Assembly: GCA_013397075.1 (NCBI GenBank)
Contig: VWZS01011036.1
Location: forward strand, 395,859 to 459,858
DNA from: Rhabdornis inornatus
Lineage: Eukaryota > Chordata > Aves > Passeriformes > Rhabdornithidae
DNA: 64,000 bases
Direction of reading: 5' to 3'
Positions 50,998-62,700 of the stretch are shown piece by piece. The notes under the pieces are model-generated. The model had not been told where the DNA came from. It worked only from the letters and a program-made list of their open reading frames with translations, and ran no database searches. Numbering within the stretch: the first letter of the stretch is position 1; the number at the start of each line of letters is the position of its first letter. The position numbers and the translations under genes are program-made.

Positions 50998-51836
50998 ATG
51001 GGTGCTAATAGGTCAAAAGTAGAGAAGAGCATTTAGGGACAATTTAAGTTTATCCTGAAAAATCATGACAAAGACTTTTCCAAGAAGGAACTGAAAGTGC
51101 TTGTGAGGTGGATCTGTAAGAACTTCCCTGACACCTCAGTTGATGATATGGGGGACATCAAGTTCTGGGACTCAGTGGGGATCAAGCTCTACCAACTTCC
51201 AGTAAAAAGGGACCCCAGTGCACCCTGCATGCTCCCTATTTTCCATCTGATCCTTGAAACCCTGCACCAATCCAAGCGTCGATTAACTGGCTCGTCAGTT
51301 CCTTCTAACCCTGCACCTAACTCAGCTTCAGCCTCCTCCTCTGCTTCAAATCAGCCTGCTAACTCCACCCCCTCCATCACTGAACAGACCCTGTCAATCG
51401 GGCAGCCTACTTCCAGTTTAGGCCACGCCTCTGGAGAACCACCTTGGAAGGCAGCCACCTTAAATCAAGGTCCACCCTGTGTAACACCTCACAAGATGGC
51501 GGCGCCCATGTCCAACATGGCGGCGCCCAGGTCACCCTTACTGGCACTAAGAGCTGGTAAGAAGGGAAACCCTAGAAATAAAAGGGGGCTCACTGCTGAA
51601 GGCAACTCCTCCAAATCATCCTCCTCTTCCAAGGAAGATCTCTGCTGGTCAGAGACCAGAAAGTGATTAAAAGATCAGCCCTGAGAAAAGGTGAATGGGA
51701 GCTGGCTTCCAAGCTGCACTTAATGACATCACTATTATCCCCTACCGAACCTTCTCTGTGGGAGTCAGAGTGGAAAAGACTCTTACTGGAGAATGCCAGG
51801 GATGCAACAGAAAATGGCATTACACTTGACTAGGTA
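50998..51836 (+). pseudogene. gag: retroviral gag remnant (matrix and linker)
   Basis: The structural polyprotein start. The ATG at 50998 is followed by a glycine and a serine at position 6, the N-myristoylation pattern of retroviral matrix proteins. A TAG at codon 13 (51034-51036) breaks it. The frame is then open to 51666: a helical matrix-like part with conserved tryptophans, then a long serine/proline/asparagine-rich linker (about 51290-51500). Near 51650 the frame changes; gag-like sequence goes on in another frame to a TAG at 51834-51836. No capsid major-homology region or zinc knuckle is visible. Assignment rests on position, myristoylation motif and composition. Confidence 0.7.
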
Positions 51837-52440
51837 GCAGGGGAGGAAATCCATCCAGATCAACAAACCAGAGATTTGCAAAAGCCTGTGTTTCAGCACT
51901 GAGAGCCTCCTTTAAATACAGCTCTTGCCATTCAGACTTTCTCAAAAAATCTTGCACTCAACCGAATTGTGCCTGCATCAGTGACCACTGCTCCCAGTTA
52001 CAGCCACATGGATTTCCAGCAAAATTCTAACCAATGCTGTTATTACCAAAAGCAAGACATGTTACACCAAGCTGTGTTCAACGTCTGAAAATCAGAGTTC
52101 CCAAGTGTCGCCAACAGAGAAGGAAAAGGAAAATCTGTTGTTCTTGCTCTAAACAACAGATTAATGTAACTGCAAGTTTTCTGTGCTAACTTAAACAACC
52201 GTTCTCCCTGGGAAAAAGCAGCAAAGACAAGCGAGGCAACAACTCAAGCCAAATTAGAACTGAGCCACACTTATCCACTGTGTTTCTTGGTCTGAAAACC
52301 CTGACAAACTGTTCCTGAGCACCTAGCAGAACAGAAGAGAAGAAAATAGAGACCACAAGAAGAAAGATCAAAAGACTAATTGAAGGGACTTTTCAAAATA
52401 GGAGTCCTTCCACTGAGACTGTTTGTTGTCACAAGTTTAG
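51837..52440 (+). other. undefined internal proviral sequence
   Basis: Between gag and the integrase fragment. Stops occur in all frames, and no retroviral motif (protease DTG/DSG, reverse transcriptase YxDD) is found. It may be eroded gag or a joining segment left by deletion. Confidence 0.5.
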
Positions 52441-52445
52441 CTAAA

Positions 52446-52530
52446 ATTACTAGTTTTATAATTGTCATTGTTGTGCTAATAGTATTCTGCTGTTCTTTGT
52501 TATGTCTCCGGGAATCCCTTTATGAGTTGT
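52446..52530 (+). pseudogene. hydrophobic segment, possibly env-derived
   Basis: Encodes about 19 consecutive hydrophobic residues rich in isoleucine and valine, then two cysteines and an arginine, ending at a TAA (52532-52534 frame). It looks like a membrane anchor or signal peptide and could be a piece of envelope. It lies before the integrase fragment, which is not the usual retroviral order. The identification is by hydrophobicity alone. Confidence 0.35.
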
Positions 52531-52690
52531 CATAATCCCTCACTCCCGCACAGGCCAATCAATAGCTGAAAGAGCCCATGGTTCCCTTAAAAGTCTTTTA
52601 GATAAACAGAAAGGGGCAGTAGAGATCTTACCTAACACGGAAAGGTTGAATAAAGCATTAGATATATTTAATTTAATGAATAATCCATTT
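52526..52690 (+). pseudogene. pol: retroviral integrase core fragment
   Basis: The open frame after a TGA at 52523-52525 reads TGQSIAERAHGSLK, the integrase core motif that holds the third catalytic acid (the E of the D,D-35-E triad), then a charged helix and the LNKAL...LNNP segment that follows it in beta- and alpharetroviral integrases. The zinc-binding N-terminus, the first two catalytic aspartates and the C-terminal domain are gone. It is fused in frame to the transmembrane tail downstream. Confidence 0.65.
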
Positions 52691-52903
52691 ATGAGAACTC
52701 GGTTACTTATCTTCATAATTGTTGTTGTTATACTGTTAATTGTTCCTTGTCTGTTAGGATGTTTTTACAGAGTTCTACAAAAATCCTTCAACTCTATTTT
52801 TATAGTTAAACAGAAAGGGGAAGATGTGGGAGTCAGCCTGACTGGTATTCCAGGCCAGGCAACCATCACTGAAGAAGGGTTGTATCCCAACCCTAGACCG
52901 TAG
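52691..52903 (+). pseudogene. env: envelope transmembrane-subunit tail
   Basis: Directly after the integrase fragment the same frame encodes an arginine-flanked hydrophobic anchor of about 22 residues, a PCLLGCF cysteine pair and a short basic cytoplasmic tail. This is the C-terminal end of a retroviral envelope transmembrane protein. The frame runs through the polypurine tract and about 80 bases into the 3' LTR before stopping. The surface subunit, fusion peptide and disulfide loop are missing. No protein function is expected. Confidence 0.65.
52807..52824 (+). promoter_or_regulatory. polypurine tract
   Basis: The purine run aaacagaaaggggaaga directly precedes the 3' LTR, where plus-strand DNA synthesis is primed. 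It is nearly all A and G, with one C. Confidence 0.85.
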
Positions 52904-53412
52904 GAAGCATTTGTTTGAGTTGTGGTGACCCCAGAAAAAGTTCCAAAGAGTTATGGGATTGCCCATGTTAATACCTCATTTACTAGTCAATTATCACCAC
53001 TCCCAAATTCAGAATGTTCTCCCTTCCTTGTATCCCCATTGGCCCTCAGTTGGTGCAATGTTCCACCCCACCTATCCCATTGGACCCTGCTTCCCCTCAT
53101 CCCACCTCTGCACCACTGTCCCCTATACCCATTGGACCCTACCTCAACTCCATCCCCTCTCCTATCCCGTATTTATACCCTGGACCTGCCTTCATCCTTG
53201 TCTTCAACTATTGGCTCCTAAAGTGACCTTGTCCCCTTAGTTATTGTACTCGGATTTTTGGGCCTTGTCCCACATTAACTTTCATTATTATTAAAGTGTT
53301 TTATGTTACTAAGCTGTGGTCGTCATACTGCTTGTCTTTTATTTTGCCACTTTCACCCTGAATATCTGTGAACCCTAAAAAGGATTGTCGGGGACCACCC
53401 TCGATCCTGTTA
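52825..53412 (+). repeat. 3' LTR of the provirus
   Basis: Begins tgtgggagtcagcctgac and parallels the 5' LTR throughout. TATA box tatttata is at 53170-53177 and ATTAAA at 53290-53295. It has insertions relative to the 5' copy near 52910, 52970, 53050 and 53150. These length differences as well as base changes suggest age or exchange with another family member. Confidence 0.88.
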
Positions 53413-54089
53413 GGTATCATTGTTATTCTTCGTTCTTTCATTTCCTTCTCCTGGTAACAAATCCCTGTAAAGAAACATGGCTGCGTTTCTCTTTGCATTT
53501 AGTATTTAGACAGCCTGGTTGCCTTTATTCTAAGCATAAAGCAGGTGATTGATTTGCTTCTACACACTCTGTTACTCAACAGCCACACCTATGTTGAGAT
53601 CCTCTAATACGCTCATGAATTAGTCATTACTCACACACCTTCCTTCAAGAACAAAAAGGTAACTGCCAGCACAGGAGGGTTAGATCCACACTGAACAAGC
53701 CACAAAGTACACTTCCTAAGAATTGCAAATTACCCTATAGCAGTTGAGGATCAAATAAAATTTAACAGTTTTATTTATAAAATTTGTACCATGGGTTTTA
53801 TATGCTATTCCCCAGTCTTGAGTCCACTGAAAAATATTCCTAAGGCTCAAATACAAGCTTTAAATCATACAGCCATAAAAACAGGCAATATTTGTAATAC
53901 AAGATAAAACCAAATTGCCTTTAAAAATCCCACAGTATTTTCCACAGAAATGAAACTGTTAGCTCTAATGTACTGGCCAAGATCCAGCCTGGGTAATAAT
54001 GTTCTCTTACCTGAATTTCCCTTACAGTTATTCAATTTCACCACCTGTCCTAAAACTTTGTGAACAGTTAAGTGAATTCTGTTCCTGGT

Positions 54090-54117
54090 GCTTTATATCA
54101 GAAAACTGATATAAAGC
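54090..54117. repeat. perfect 12-bp hairpin
   Basis: Arms gctttatatcag and ctgatataaagc are exact reverse complements around aaaa. No flanking duplication is seen. Confidence 0.6.
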
Positions 54118-54157
54118 TTTCTGTTTCAACCAAGTTTCACAGGAAGAAAAAAACTCT

Positions 54158-54212
54158 CTATATATAAACATACATACATACATATATATATGCGTGTGTG
54201 TGTACACATATA
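54158..54212. repeat. mixed TA/CATA/GT microsatellite
   Basis: Runs of tatata, catacata and gtgtgtgt-type units in about 55 bases. Likely length-variable between individuals. Confidence 0.75.
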
Positions 54213-56681
54213 AATGTGCATGTTTTGCTGACCTCAAAGCAGTCATCTACAATTTTTCTCAGATTCCATAGGCTTCCTTAAAATGTCACCCTGCCAAAAG
54301 AAAGAGAAAAGACTTCATGTCAGATCCATTAGCCAGATTGTCTTAGAGGCAGGAAATTATGGCATCTAACTCAGGCCTCCAAGGCCATCAGATATGATCC
54401 AGTATCCAGCGGTCTGTTTTGGAAAAAGGAGTCTGAAATTGGGAGCTTCCCAGTTTTTGCAACAAGTGGAAGACTTGAGGTTGGGGAAACAACTTCTATT
54501 GAAGTTGAAATGTCATTGTAGGCACATTATATTCACTAACCTCACTGGAAGTCTGGGAAGCGTTTTCCATTAAAATGACTCTGCTTACAAAGCATGGCTC
54601 AGGCTTGTGGGGCTGCCAGGGACGCCGCCTTCTGTACTTCCTGGTCACTAAGGTATTTGGAAGAAGTTAGGTTTCCTCCTCTCATCCCCCCGCTCCCTGC
54701 CATGTGTACACACACCCAAAAAGACACTGATTCAATCCTGCTGATCAGATAGCCCAGTTTTTTACAAATTCTTATTACTAATCAACGCCATCAGGATTTG
54801 GTCTCATTAGGCTGCTGTATTTCATCCCAAAGCTCTCTGCTGATTAACTCTGTATGTCAAACAAGGTGAGGTTTCTAAGGAAACACTGTAATTTCTATTA
54901 AATCAGTTGATGCAATTAAAAAATAAGTCATGCTTCTGAGACGACAAACCCATCAAGTTCATTCTCAAGTACAGATTGCAATATTTCTGTATCCTATTTT
55001 AACAAGGAAACTCAAAGGAAAAAGTCATGTAAAGAGCTGGTTCAATTTTGCTATTACACTAGGGCTGTCATCCAAACTGCTCATTCAAAAATACTGCCAC
55101 ATCTCTCACAGGTATCCTTATTGCCTACAGGTGTTCCAGGCTTTTGAGATGGCCTTGCCTCTCTAGAACACAAGTCGAGGCACCCAAGAGCCAAGCTGAA
55201 TATTACAGCTAATTACTAATTAATATTAAATATACTTTTATTTCAAACTTTACAATCTAAAAGTACAAAATAAAAACAACTAAAAATATTCAGCATTCAT
55301 AAGAACATAAGAGAAGTTATAATTTTCCTTCTCTGCAAGAAAATCATGACTCCATGATTCCTCATATATACCATAACAATAAATAAGTTACAAAAAAGTT
55401 TTACTTTTTGTAAAGTTATTAAACAATCTGATATTCATTATGTACACAAACACTTACTTTAACCTAAGCAATATCTAGTCCATGAATGTGCATATATGAC
55501 ACATACACATTTTACTCTGCTAGCTTTCAAGCCATTCCTTAAATTTCATGAAGAACTGAATTAAGCTTTCATAAAGCCCAACTTACTTTAGCAGTCCCCC
55601 CCCAAAAAAATCTCTAGACTTTTACTATCTGTAAGACAAGAGTATTTGACAATAAATGGAAGCATTACAGAAAAATTAAAATAACAGTGAGGAGAACAAA
55701 TAATATGGCCTGATCAGGTTCAAAGTTCATAACTGTAAATCCACTTAATTAGAGATAGAACTACACTACTCATTGTGCTATTTAGTCACTGATACACCTC
55801 TGACTTGCTTAACTCCTAATGATGTCAGATTTCAGCTCACAATGAGGTGCAGTTTTTCCCAAAAATTGGAAGTCTTCAATCATAGCAACTGAAGAGAAGA
55901 AAACTTATCACAGACAGCATTAAAACAATCATTGCAAAGACAATCTGTTACAAATTATTCTGCTTTGAACCTCAGTAATTTGCAAACATTTGCTTATTGT
56001 TCGTAGGTCCTGATGGAGTCACGAAAAAGTACAAAACCAACAAGAAATCAAAAAACGGACAAGTAATAAGGAACAGGCTGACCTAGAACTAAATGATGAA
56101 CTGGCCTCTGAAGCATTTTAACAGCCAAATAAAGTAACACTTTTAGGTTTCATTTCCCCCACCCCTCGAGGCCTGTAATATTTCGTCACTAAGTAGTGCA
56201 GCTGAGGAACAGACTCCGCTCTCTTACTCCCAGATAGAACTATATGTGACCTAAGGAATCAATATGTGCACCAGAATCATTCTTCCTCCAAAGTAGTCAC
56301 ACCAGAAAGAAATGGTCTGAGCCAACGTAGTGCAATTCATACATAAATTTTCTAAATGAAGAAGCTGTAACTTCAATCCACAAAAATCACTGCAGAATAC
56401 TAAGTTCACTGTAGATATCTGCAGAGCTTCACTTTCCTCCTCTTATTTAAAGAAAATTTCCTACCTTAAAACCATTAAACTTTAACAGCCTGTTTCGACA
56501 AGGGCAGAAAGCAGAAGGGATTAGGTCACTTGTCTGCAACAACATAAAAATGTGTCCTAGTGATCTATAAAGGCCAGTTGTCTGAAACATGTCTCATAAT
56601 ACATGCAAGCCACTTTCCATCTTGAGACTGGCAAGTGGCCCTTCTCTGTTTTGACATCCATACGGCAGGTGTTTTAGTGGA

Positions 56682-56708
56682 TTTTTTTTCTTTTTTTTTT
56701 TTTTTTTT
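56682..56708. repeat. T-tract
   Basis: Twenty-six T in 27 bases, interrupted by one C. On the reverse strand it is an A-tail-like run, but no retroposed body is recognisable to its left. Confidence 0.75.
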
Positions 56709-59304
56709 AACCTCCGGTATAAAGCAGAAATTTTATTTCAGCTGTGTTTGCATCATTAGCTTTCTGGCAATCACATAAGCCTAAATTATCCAGGCAAGCA
56801 GTTTCATTTATCGAGACCTCTTGCTGGAAAAGAGCAGCAATCAAATCAGTCAGCCCAAATTATCCTTGACATTAAAAAAGGGCTCTAGGATCATTCTAAG
56901 AAATTACTTTCTCCTATTACAGAGCTGATTATGTTGTAGATGCCTCTGCCACATCACAGCACAAAATGTTGTTTAAAATAAAAATGTTTATAAGAGCATG
57001 TAATTTTCATTGCCACTGTTTGTAATATTCAATGTTTTATTAAGGCATGCTAAATATACATTATATGTGTAAGGGTACACGTGCACCAAGTGTATAAAAG
57101 TAGTAATGGCTACAATAGCTCGTGCTTCCTTCAGCCAAGCAGCCCTGTGGAGACAGGAAAGCAGCAGCCAGGTCCCAGGCTGAGGGGCTCTCTGAGGGTG
57201 AAGCCAAGAAGGCTCCACAGATTATTGCTCTGCATCACTGCAGGATTGAGGTCTTATCCTCTCAGAGGCCACATGAACTAGACTGAGTTTTCAGCTGTTC
57301 CCAGACAGTGGTGATTTCCCACTCATCTCTAGTGCCTTGTGCTCAACTTCTCTGAGATCTTTATCAGGCCAAATCTAACTTAGAACATCTAAGTTTGAAA
57401 GCATAGAGAGCTTAAATGGGTACGGAAAATATTAGGAGTTCTCATGCTTGCCATTGATCAAATGTGAAGGAGGAGGAAAAAAAAAGAAGACACCTTCACA
57501 GTATCAGTAATCAGCAAAGTTCTATATGAAAGTAAAAGAAAAGGCTCCAGCTCTTAAATTTTGTAATATAGGGCCCAAAGGACTCTGCTGTTTCTGAGCT
57601 GGTAACAGGTTCTGTATTCACAGCTCACTGATATGGCATACAAAACCCAAACAAAATATTATCAAAAAATTTTTAAGTGCTTCACAATTATTTCAAAAAG
57701 AAAAAAAATGTGTAGAAAAAAAATGCACAAAAAGCTAGAGCTGCCAAATGGATAAGGGAAAAACTAGAAGAGATGAAAATGTATGCAAGCTTCAAAAAGA
57801 ATATTAAAAAATCCTACTGGGAGCAAAAACGTATTTAAAACTAGAAAGATAGCTTCTACTGAAAGCAACCCATAAAACATAGGATGTGGGATTTTTTTCT
57901 CCCCCAGGTAAACACAATGAGCCAAAACAGCAGCTTTGTGGTTAAAGAGAGAGACATTTCTGGTTCAGGGCCCAGCTATGCAATAGGCACAATACCTTGC
58001 CTAAATTATATGCTTGTAATGCGAACACATTTTCACCGGACACATCAATCTCGACTTAATAACAAATATAATGAACAGCTTAAAATGCACCATGCACCAC
58101 AATCAAGTGAGAATTCCTAATTGTTGGTTTTAAGCTCAAAATTAGTAAATATGTAAAATTGCACTATGGTTGGTTAAGTCACAATATTGAAGGCTGACAC
58201 TGATCTTAGACTCCCTACCCTGCATTTGCTTGACAAGTTTCCTGCACACCCAACAGTATGAAATCAGTTATTACGTATTTCTCTCTCCAGTTGCACGCCA
58301 TTAAATACATTTTCCTGCATAAAGACTTGGCCATATTGTGCCAGCAGTTTTCAGATGTTGTTTGCAGTTCCTTTTCCCAAAATGCATGTCCTACTTCTAG
58401 ACAGGCAGACTGAATTCCAGCCAAATAGGGCTCATATAGAGTTAGAATTAGAGAATCATGTGTAGATTGATTTGACAGATTACACTGGTTTCTGGATCCC
58501 TCAGTACGTTTCAAACCAACCTCCATAAATCAGTGTCTTATAAATCTTGCCCTGACACAGCTTACTTTCTAGTACAGTATGTTCTACATCCACTCAAATC
58601 ACCATAAGGTCACAGCAAAATCACTGATTCACTGGAAAATACATTTTACAAATAAAGCGATCCTATCCAATAAACCTATGTCCCCAGAACTGAGTTTAAG
58701 TTAAAAAGCAGACCATGAGACCAGACTTAATTTACCTTATCTGGCTCAGCAGCAGCATCCTTTCACCCACTGAGCTGGGTTCCTACGGGTGTAAAGCACA
58801 TTAGATATCAGAAACGGCAACCATCCCTCACCATGCTCTTCCTTTGATTTGGAAATAACATTCACGGGAAGATACAGGCTTTAAAGTTTTAGATTTGGCC
58901 AGCTACGTCCAAGGCACAGAGGCATCACACATTTCAGAAAACAAGAGCAGTTCAGTGATTGTCATTATGTTGTCTGGAAAAAGGCTGAAAAGCAGAAATA
59001 CAAGAAAACCTCTCCTATAGATACCACAGTAGGTTCATTTGTAGGGACACTGTAGCATTTACACATTTTGTCTTTTAATCTGTATAAACAGGTTCATTTA
59101 TTTCAGCTCCCTTCTGAACCAAGACAGTGGGTAAAAGCTGATCTAAGTGACCCACAAATCCTCTTTTTCACCTTGGAAGCCTTTGGTCATTGTTCTAATA
59201 ACTTTATTTAATATACATGAGTCTCCAAAGAAAATTCACAATGTATGATAGTCTAAAAAATGCCCATCATGTCAAGAAGGGAACATTACTAGGTCATTTT
59301 GTCT

Positions 59305-59709
59305 GTCTAGTGAGGGAAATCCCATTTTCCTCTCCGGTCCTCCGGCTAGCTCTGGACTAGAGAGAGGTGGGAAATCCCCATAGACAGAGGCAAAAAAACA
59401 GAGAAGGCTCTTTTCTCCCATGGGAAGGTGATCCACAGTTTATTCTGTCCACATGGTGAAAGGAGAAAGAGAGCACGCAAGAAGACGGCGGGCACTTTTA
59501 AACTCAGGGAAATAGGAGGGGAGGAACAGACCTGCGACCACTGGGACACAGACGAAGGGGAGGGGCTAAGGGAGGGCTGAACCAACTTCACAAGCTCCGG
59601 GGGATACAGAGTAAACCATTTTCTCAGTTCAGTATAAAAACGTAACAGTGCAATATAGAACCATGAACAGTGCAACCTATGAAACAAACAGTGCAATACA
59701 ACAGTCTAG
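59305..59709 (-). mobile_element. solo LTR, reverse strand, perfect 6-bp duplication
   Basis: A 393-bp LTR (59311-59703). The plus strand starts tgagggaaatccc and ends gcaatacaaca, flanked on both sides by the exact 6-bp duplication gtctag (59305-59310, 59704-59709). Orientation is reverse: AATAAA lies on that strand at 59439-59444 and a TATA-like tttaaaag near 59494-59503. The 116-codon reverse frame at 59346-59696 lies entirely within it and is not a gene. The ERVK-like class is inferred from the 6-bp duplication; the family name is unknown to me. Confidence 0.9.
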
Positions 59710-62700
59710 TAAGTTTTTTTCACTGTTATGTTTCCACAAACCCCAAACTCACTAGCACTAAAAGAAAACAGAATACTTTGAAGAAGAGAAAAAAAAGTTG
59801 GTGTCAAGATTATCATTCTCTGTATGATCTTCTGTCTTGAGGGAAAGATTTAGTCAGCTAATTATTTTCTCCCTCCTCCCCTCCCCCTTACAGTTGAACC
59901 TGGTGAGATTCTTAAACATATTTTGCAAAGAATCACTTGGTTCTTTAATCTCTCCAGAGAGAACATGTTGCAAATGAACATTTCTCCTGCTTACTCCTCC
60001 CTTGCCAAGGGCATATAATTGTGTCTTTAAAGTGAAAATATGATTCACACATCTAATGGAACTCAGATATATTACAGGTATAGATATACCTGAATCTAAA
60101 AATGCTTTCTTATTTTTTACAGCAAGATTTGTAACTGGGTTTCCCCAAAATTCAGATTAAAGTTGTTTTTTGTTTTCTCTGTAGCTTAGTAAACATTTAA
60201 TTTTGGCACTGAGAAGTCTTCAGCTGGACAGAGGGAGAGCACATTAAAGAGCAACCTTAGAAGCATTCTTGCAAGATGCAGGAAAATGGAGCAAAGGTTC
60301 TTAATGACAAGTTTTAAATTTTATAGTCCTCCTACAAATAAATTGAAGAAAGTATTTCAAAGCTATGCTATCATTCAGTTTTATATTTTAAAGGAAAGAA
60401 GTTAAAAATGAAAAAGCAACAAAGAATCATCTCTTCTAAATCCTACTGAGACATCTGACGAGGCTGTGTGTTCTGCCTAAGAAACTTAGCAGGGACACTC
60501 ACTTCCACCCTCCTGCTCAAACAGGACATCACAAATCAGAAGCACAGTCATCTCAGAGCCAAATATAAGAGCTTTCTTTAATTTCCAGTGTTTTAATGAA
60601 GGCTAATCGTTTGCTCCCTATCTTCTCTTCTGCCTTCACCAGAAGCGTATCACTGACTAACAAAATATCACCTGCACAAGTTTCACAACTTGTATGACAA
60701 AATTGCATGGAAAAAAAATTACGGACATACTTAATAAAAATGCAGATCTTCCTTTTTGGAAGAATTTTTATACAAATATTAAAGATGATCATATGTACAA
60801 GACAACCTTCTATAAACTGAAATTGACTGAATACAGTTGTAACTCTCACTAATATGTAATTACAATAAAAGTAAAATAAAATATTTTAAATTACTGGAAA
60901 AATTTCCAGCAGTTTCCAAAAGGCATGGAAGAACATACTGTAAACAGAGAACCTGAGAGGGATTTTCCTGAAATCCTATTTCAGAACATATTCTCTATCT
61001 GTGAGCAAAGACTGAAAGACACAAACTCACCTCCTTATATGTACCTTTATTGCTGTAATGAGTGAAGAAATAGGCTTTAGTATTTGATTCTTATCCTTTG
61101 CATGGTTAGTTCAGCTGAACTTGTCTGTCTCAAGTGGGTATTTTACTGCAGAGGATCTTGGTTTAATTAGTCTCAGGTCACAAAATGTGCCACTTCAAAA
61201 CCCACCTGAAGAGCAGGCACTCACGGCAAAGCAAAGTAGTTGGACATAACATTGATTTTAAAGAAAACATGACTTCACATGTCTAAATATACTAAGTTTT
61301 TGTCTTTGACTGGCAGAACATGACACAAAACCCTCAAGAAATTATTCACTGAACAGAGCAACAACCAACTGCTCAAAATTTCAGCCAAAGCTCAAAGTAA
61401 GCTTAGATGTTTTGTAATCATCACCATCTTCTCTCAAGATAATTTAATGACACTTTTTATATGGTGAGGCAGTTAAAGTCAGATTCTCTTGCTTGTTTCT
61501 TCTCATTAGGAGTTACTTTTAGATATATCAAAATGAAAATAACTCTAAAATTATGCTATTTCCCTCTGAGTACTTTTACTTAACAAGCAGTAGTAGATTA
61601 GGTTGTACTGCAAATCAGTTATGAGTTCATTCAGGTTTTAAACCTTTAAAAAAGTCTAACGCAGACTTTCTGTTTCTATCCAAAATCCCAAATTCCCAGC
61701 AGCTTAGGTTCTTGCAAAGAAACACTCAGATATTGCTGGAAAATACAAACTGAAAATCAAGAAGCACTCTATTTTATTGGCAGATATTGCTCCCAAGTTA
61801 TTCACCACAGTGTTTTTATATTGGCACTAGCACCTCTCCGATCTCACCACCAATCCAAAATCCTGTGTGAGAAGGAGAACCCTTCCAGCCACTGCACACA
61901 ACAATCCTGCACTGCAGACACGGGTTGCATTTGCATTGCAGAGAAGACCTGGAATAGGAACAGGTCCAGCTGCCAAGGAACACAGCAGGAAAGAGTTGGA
62001 CACCTGAGCAGTGGCCTAGAAGTGTTCCAAGGGCAGTGCCAGGAAACACAGGAACAGCTAAAAACCAAGAAAGCAGTGAGCCTAGTGCTCCCCCTGCACT
62101 GAGGAAGGTCCTTTCTGTGCTGCAACTTCTAATTTCCAATCTTCTATTTATCTCCTGTTCTATTTACCATCCTCTGTATTTGGCTAAATTGAAAGGATGC
62201 AAAAATGTCATGAACCCAGGAGAACTTCAGCATTTACCTGTGAATGGGTGGGGACAAACGCAAAAAAATATTAAAATGGAGGCATTCAGAGTTTTAAAGA
62301 AGTCACTATCAAAGCCTGGAAAGACATTATCAGGGCAGATGAGAGAGATGGATCTTTGTGTTAATTTCATAACAGTAGCAAGTTTTTAATACACATCAGG
62401 TCAAGGTACAGAACAGGACAAAGCAAAAGTAGAAAGACAAAAACAGAAGGATCAGGTCAAATGACACCCTCACTATTAAAACTGATGCATTACATTCCTA
62501 CATTCCAATTTGCAGATACTACTTCAGGTATTATCTTTTCAATGGAAAATTGAGGTCTTTTTTTTATGTTACCTGATTATAAGCTGCAGAAACAAGTAAT
62601 TATTTTTAGAGTGATTTTTGGATGCAAATATTCCTAGGAAATAGCTGTGGGAGAACAGTTTTGCTATTTGAGGGGGTTATTTGAACTGTGCTGACATTCT

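Larger units (their letters stand above)
50140..53418 (+). mobile_element. internally deleted ERVK-like provirus with both LTRs
   Basis: A 3.3-kb provirus: 5' LTR (50146-50702), primer-binding site (50705), broken gag (50998-51836), undefined sequence, an integrase-core fragment fused to an envelope transmembrane tail (52526-52903), polypurine tract (about 52808-52824) and 3' LTR (52825-53412). Flanks ggcatc and ggtatc form a 6-bp duplication with one mismatch. Protease, reverse transcriptase, RNase H, most of integrase and the envelope surface subunit are absent. By eye the LTRs differ at roughly thirty positions in about 555 plus about six indels, so the insertion is not recent. A non-autonomous or recombinant element; it cannot make virus. 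Confidence 0.88.
53419..59304. other. unique non-coding sequence
   Basis: No gene recognised. It includes a TA/CA/GT microsatellite-like patch (about 54158-54212), a perfect 12-bp hairpin (54090-54117) and a T-tract (56682-56708). The stretches at about 54720-54920 and 56730-56980 look like conserved non-coding sequence by composition and are listed as findings. Confidence 0.5.

Noticed and set aside
52604..52619. A second polypurine tract (aaacagaaaggggcag), suggesting a duplicated retroviral end
   Set aside because: It lies within the integrase-like reading frame and is explained as coding sequence; no LTR follows it.
61816..62389. Overlapping 93-117 codon frames on both strands
   Set aside because: Mutually overlapping frames in a locally GC-richer patch, with no domain; typical of chance.
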